Assembly (NCBI RefSeq): GCF_006439395.2
Contig: NZ_CP083950.1
Location: 434,001 to 498,000, forward strand
Direction: 5' to 3'
DNA length: 64,000 nt
Origin: Mesorhizobium sp. B4-1-4
GTDB lineage: Bacteria > Pseudomonadota > Alphaproteobacteria > Rhizobiales > Rhizobiaceae
Shown here: positions 61,650 to 64,000 of the stretch, one piece after another
Numbering within the stretch: the stretch's first letter is position 1
How the letters are laid out: every line of letters starts with the position of its first letter
Notes under the pieces: model-generated
What the model saw: the letters and a program-made list of their open reading frames with translations, nothing else
Databases searched by the model: none
Told to the model about the DNA's origin: nothing
Program-made: the position numbers and the translations under genes

Positions 61650-62561
61650 GTGAGGCTCAATTCCAAGCGAAAGCCGACGCGGTCGATGAACGCGGCTCAA
61701 ATGGCCCAGCCGGCAAGTTATGCTTTCGATCCGTCTTTGGCGGTGCAAAATCCCTTGATCGAGTCCCGGACCGGTGGACCTGGACTCTGGCAGGACCTGA
61801 CGTCCAACCAGAAGGTCCACACGCAAGGCGACCGGGCGTCGGACAACTACAGAGCCAGCCATTGCGCGCGGGGCTATGGCGCGCATTACAACAAAACGCA
61901 CGAATCCGGCTATTACGGCGCGCTGTGGGATAAAATCGAAAGGCCCCTGATCCTGGGTGTTCTTGGCCCAATGGGTGGAGCCGACCGAAAGTGCCTCGAT
62001 TTCGCATGCGGAACAGGTCGCATTACCAATGTCGCGGCTGGGCTCTTCGGCGAAGTGGTCGGCGTCGACGTCTCCAAATCCATGCTTGCCTGCGCGCGGG
62101 TTCCCCACAATGTGAGGCTGCTTCACATCGATATGACAATGGAATCCCTCGACGAGACCTTCGATATCGTAACGGCATTTCGCTTCTTTCTGAATGCGGA
62201 GGATCGACTGAAACAGGAGGCGCTGAGAGCGATAAATCTGCAGCTGAAAGACGGCGGACGGCTGGTGTGCAATATTCACATGAACGCGACGTCGCCCGTT
62301 GGCCTGGTCTGTCGGCTGCTCAACCGGTTGTTTGGACGCACAATTCGCAACACGCTAAGCGAAGCGAGGTTCAAGGAGCTCCTGACCGCGTCGGGATTCC
62401 TCGTCGAGGAGGTGATACCTTACGGTTATCTGCCCCGGCCGGGACGCCTCTTGCCAGGGCTGTGCGAGGCGTTGATGGAGCCTTTCGAGAAGGCGTCCAG
62501 AACTCTTCGCATCCCCGGACAACTGGCGCAGCATTTCCTGGTTGTTGCGAAGAAGCGCTAG
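61650..62561 (+). CDS. SAM-dependent methyltransferase (class I)
   Basis: A 303-residue class I methyltransferase. Motif I is CLDFACGTGRITNVAAGLFG, motif II VVGVDVSKSMLACAR, and motif III region LKDGGRLVCNIHMN. The start is GTG preceded by a GGGAG site; the first 70 residues are variable. It lies 87 bases after the export gene, and methylation of a sugar or end-capping of the polymer is a plausible role. No acceptor specificity can be read from the sequence. Confidence 0.8.
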   Translation: MRLNSKRKPTRSMNAAQMAQPASYAFDPSLAVQNPLIESRTGGPGLWQDLTSNQKVHTQGDRASDNYRASHCARGYGAHYNKTHESGYYGALWDKIERPLILGVLGPMGGADRKCLDFACGTGRITNVAAGLFGEVVGVDVSKSMLACARVPHNVRLLHIDMTMESLDETFDIVTAFRFFLNAEDRLKQEALRAINLQLKDGGRLVCNIHMNATSPVGLVCRLLNRLFGRTIRNTLSEARFKELLTASGFLVEEVIPYGYLPRPGRLLPGLCEALMEPFEKASRTLRIPGQLAQHFLVVAKKR

Positions 62562-62918
62562 AAAACGGAATCGCAAATGGCCCGGTGAAATGGCTACGAG
62601 CCGGGAACCCGGCCCGCCCGCAGAGCGAATCACCCCCCCAAAAAAGATAATGCGGCGTCGCTCTCATTGACTGGAACGCTATCGATCCAGGCTTCCGGAA
62701 CACCCTAGATGGCGGTTTTCCCCCGATTTGACGCGTCAGTTTCGGGTTTCTCTGGCTGGCGTCACGATTTCGCTGCATTTTGACCGAAGGGCACATACGT
62801 TAGCGGGGCGTAATGTTAGAAAGCAAAGAGGGACAACGCTCCTGAAAACCAAAAATTTGTCCATGGCCGTCGGAGCCGATGGGCCTGCGCGACTATTTTT
62901 TGCCAAAGGTCGCAGGTC
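62562..62918. other. intergenic region upstream of the type I secretion gene
   Basis: The 357 bases contain a C7A6 run near 62634-62646, a short CCGGGAACCCGG hairpin at about 62602-62613 and AT-rich patches. A weak forward frame at 62728-62922 ends in the ATG of the secretion gene (ATGA), but its translation resembles nothing and I do not call it. Confidence 0.45.
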
Positions 62919-64000
62919 ATGACCCCCGGTGGAAGACGCTCGCCCGATCTGCGCGCCGCCATGCTTGGCACTGCGCCTGGGCTGATAGGTGTTGGCCTGT
63001 TCTCGGCGGTCATAAACATTCTCGCCCTGACCGGCTCCGTCTATATGCTGCAAATCTACGATCGCGTTTTGCCTTCGCAGAGCATTCCGACACTTGTCGG
63101 ATTTACCATCGGAATGCTGGGCCTTTACGCGGTCTACGGGTTGCTGGATTTCGTGCGGCTTCGCCTCCTGGTTCGGATCGGCAATCGCCTCCACAGAAAT
63201 CTGCAGCAAAAGGTCTTCGGCCTCTCGCTCTCCTTGCCGCTTATCGGCGGGCAGGATGCGAGCCGGATACAGCCACTTCGTGACCTGGATCAGTTGCGCG
63301 GCTTCCTTTCCGGATTGGGACCGACCGTCATCTTCGACGCCCCGTGGATACCGTTCTATCTGCTGGTCATCTATCTCCTGCATCCTTCGCTCGGTCTGCT
63401 GGCAGCGAGCGGTGCGATTGTGGTCGTACTGCTCACCGTGGTGGCGGAGATCCTTGGCCGCGGACCTGCGGCGCGCGCGTCCGAGACACTTGTGTCGCAA
63501 CGGACCCTTGCCGATTCCGGCCGCCGCAACGCGGAGGTTGTGCGCGCGATGGGCCTTTCCGGACGGCTCGCCCGTCGCTGGGCCGAGATCAATCAATCAT
63601 ATCTCACGCACCAGGAACAGCTCTCCGATATTGTCGGCGCCACCGGTTCCCTGTCGCGGGCGCTGCGGATGGCTTTGCAATCCTGCGTTCTGGGGCTAGG
63701 TGCCTATCTCGTGATCGGGGGTGAAGCGTCCCCCGGTGTGATCATAGCATCTTCCATACTGCTGGGCCGCTCGTTGGCCCCGGTTGACGCGGCCATCGCA
63801 AACTGGAGGGGGTTTGTGGCGTTCCGGCAAAGCTATTCACAGCTGGCGGCGGCGTTGGCCGCCTTCGGCAGCCAGGGCGAACTCATGGAACTGCCGCGTC
63901 CACACGCAATGCTTGCGGTCGAGGAGTTGACCATAGTCCCGCCCGGTCAGCAAAGGCCGACCGTCACCAACGTCAGCTTCCACCTGTCCGGGGGAGCAGG
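62919..64000 (+). CDS. Type I secretion ABC transporter/permease, PrsD-like (cut by window edge)
   Basis: First 360 residues of a type I secretion ATPase; the nucleotide-binding domain lies beyond the window. The membrane domain shows LFSAVINILALTGSVYMLQI followed by YDRVLPSQSIPTLVGF, the signature of PrsD/AprD/HasD-type exporters. FDAPWIPFYLLVIYLLHP and SSILLGRSLAPVDAAIANWR follow. It lacks the C39 peptidase and peptidase-like domains. The ATG follows a CAAAGGTCGCAGG leader. Such exporters secrete RTX proteins in rhizobia (Prs system), and the RTX gene at 36967-38490 is a candidate substrate. Confidence 0.9.
   Translation, partial: MTPGGRRSPDLRAAMLGTAPGLIGVGLFSAVINILALTGSVYMLQIYDRVLPSQSIPTLVGFTIGMLGLYAVYGLLDFVRLRLLVRIGNRLHRNLQQKVFGLSLSLPLIGGQDASRIQPLRDLDQLRGFLSGLGPTVIFDAPWIPFYLLVIYLLHPSLGLLAASGAIVVVLLTVVAEILGRGPAARASETLVSQRTLADSGRRNAEVVRAMGLSGRLARRWAEINQSYLTHQEQLSDIVGATGSLSRALRMALQSCVLGLGAYLVIGGEASPGVIIASSILLGRSLAPVDAAIANWRGFVAFRQSYSQLAAALAAFGSQGELMELPRPHAMLAVEELTIVPPGQQRPTVTNVSFHLSGGA

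Noticed and set aside
62728..62922. Forward 64-codon frame whose stop overlaps the secretion gene ATG
   Set aside because: The overlap looks like coupling, but the start lacks a ribosome site and the translation shows no conserved pattern.
1..64000. tRNA, rRNA, riboswitch, CRISPR or intact insertion sequence
   Set aside because: None was seen on reading both strands; no transposase motif, no regular spacer array and no cloverleaf with a CCA-type acceptor was recognised, though a covariance-model scan would be the decisive test.

Overview
The window looks like chromosome or large-replicon DNA from a Mesorhizobium or close relative (Alphaproteobacteria, Hyphomicrobiales). The DNA is uniformly GC-rich. 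It carries a small DUF768 protein, a family I know mainly from mesorhizobia, and half of a palindromic element common in rhizobial intergenic DNA. It also holds dense catabolic operons with ABC importers and a rhizobial-style exopolysaccharide cluster ending in a type I secretion exporter. I see no tRNA, rRNA, CRISPR array or intact insertion sequence. The functional calls below come from reading translations and motifs; no database search was run.

Left third (1-19.4 kb). A LysR regulator cut by the window edge faces an operon (397-9679) with a Rieske oxygenase and its VanB-type reductase, a HisC-like aminotransferase, a GlcD-like FAD oxidase, a DUF2817 metallopeptidase-like domain fused in frame to an ABC ATPase, and the remaining parts of a polar-amino-acid/opine-type importer. 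The substrate is unknown. Next comes a quinone/hydroquinone-type module (9744-15686): two VOC ring-cleaving dioxygenases, two MhqD-like esterase modules, a LysR regulator and a maleylacetate reductase. Two of its genes carry single-base frameshifts. An Lrp/AsnC regulator then faces arginase and ornithine cyclodeaminase (arginine to proline).

Middle (18.6-36.5 kb). A LuxR-type regulator faces an apparent eight-gene unit: the three subunits of an acetone-carboxylase-type enzyme, two short-chain dehydrogenases, and a glycine-betaine/proline-type ABC importer whose permease is a tandem fusion. I suggest this pathway carboxylates a quaternary-ammonium ketone. After it come an FMN reductase, a fragment of an NADH dehydrogenase, a Rieske-AIF-like oxidoreductase, an encapsulin with its DyP peroxidase cargo (which has a C-terminal targeting peptide), and a GlxA/AraC regulator.

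Right part (36.5-64 kb). A DUF768 protein, a secreted RTX protein and an A-T-TE NRPS-like enzyme are followed by an exopolysaccharide region. Its first part (41871-50868) has a glycosyltransferase, a polymerase, an asparagine-synthase-type amidotransferase, a Wzc/ExoP-like protein and a kinase-flippase fusion. Regulators (LuxR, HWE kinase, NarL-type response regulator) and an eroded nucleotide-sugar epimerase lie in between. The second part (55415-62561) has genes for an NDP-amino-deoxysugar, an initiating sugar transferase, a secreted propeller-like protein, an ExoF-like export protein and a methyltransferase. A PrsD-like type I secretion ATPase runs off the right edge and could export the RTX protein.
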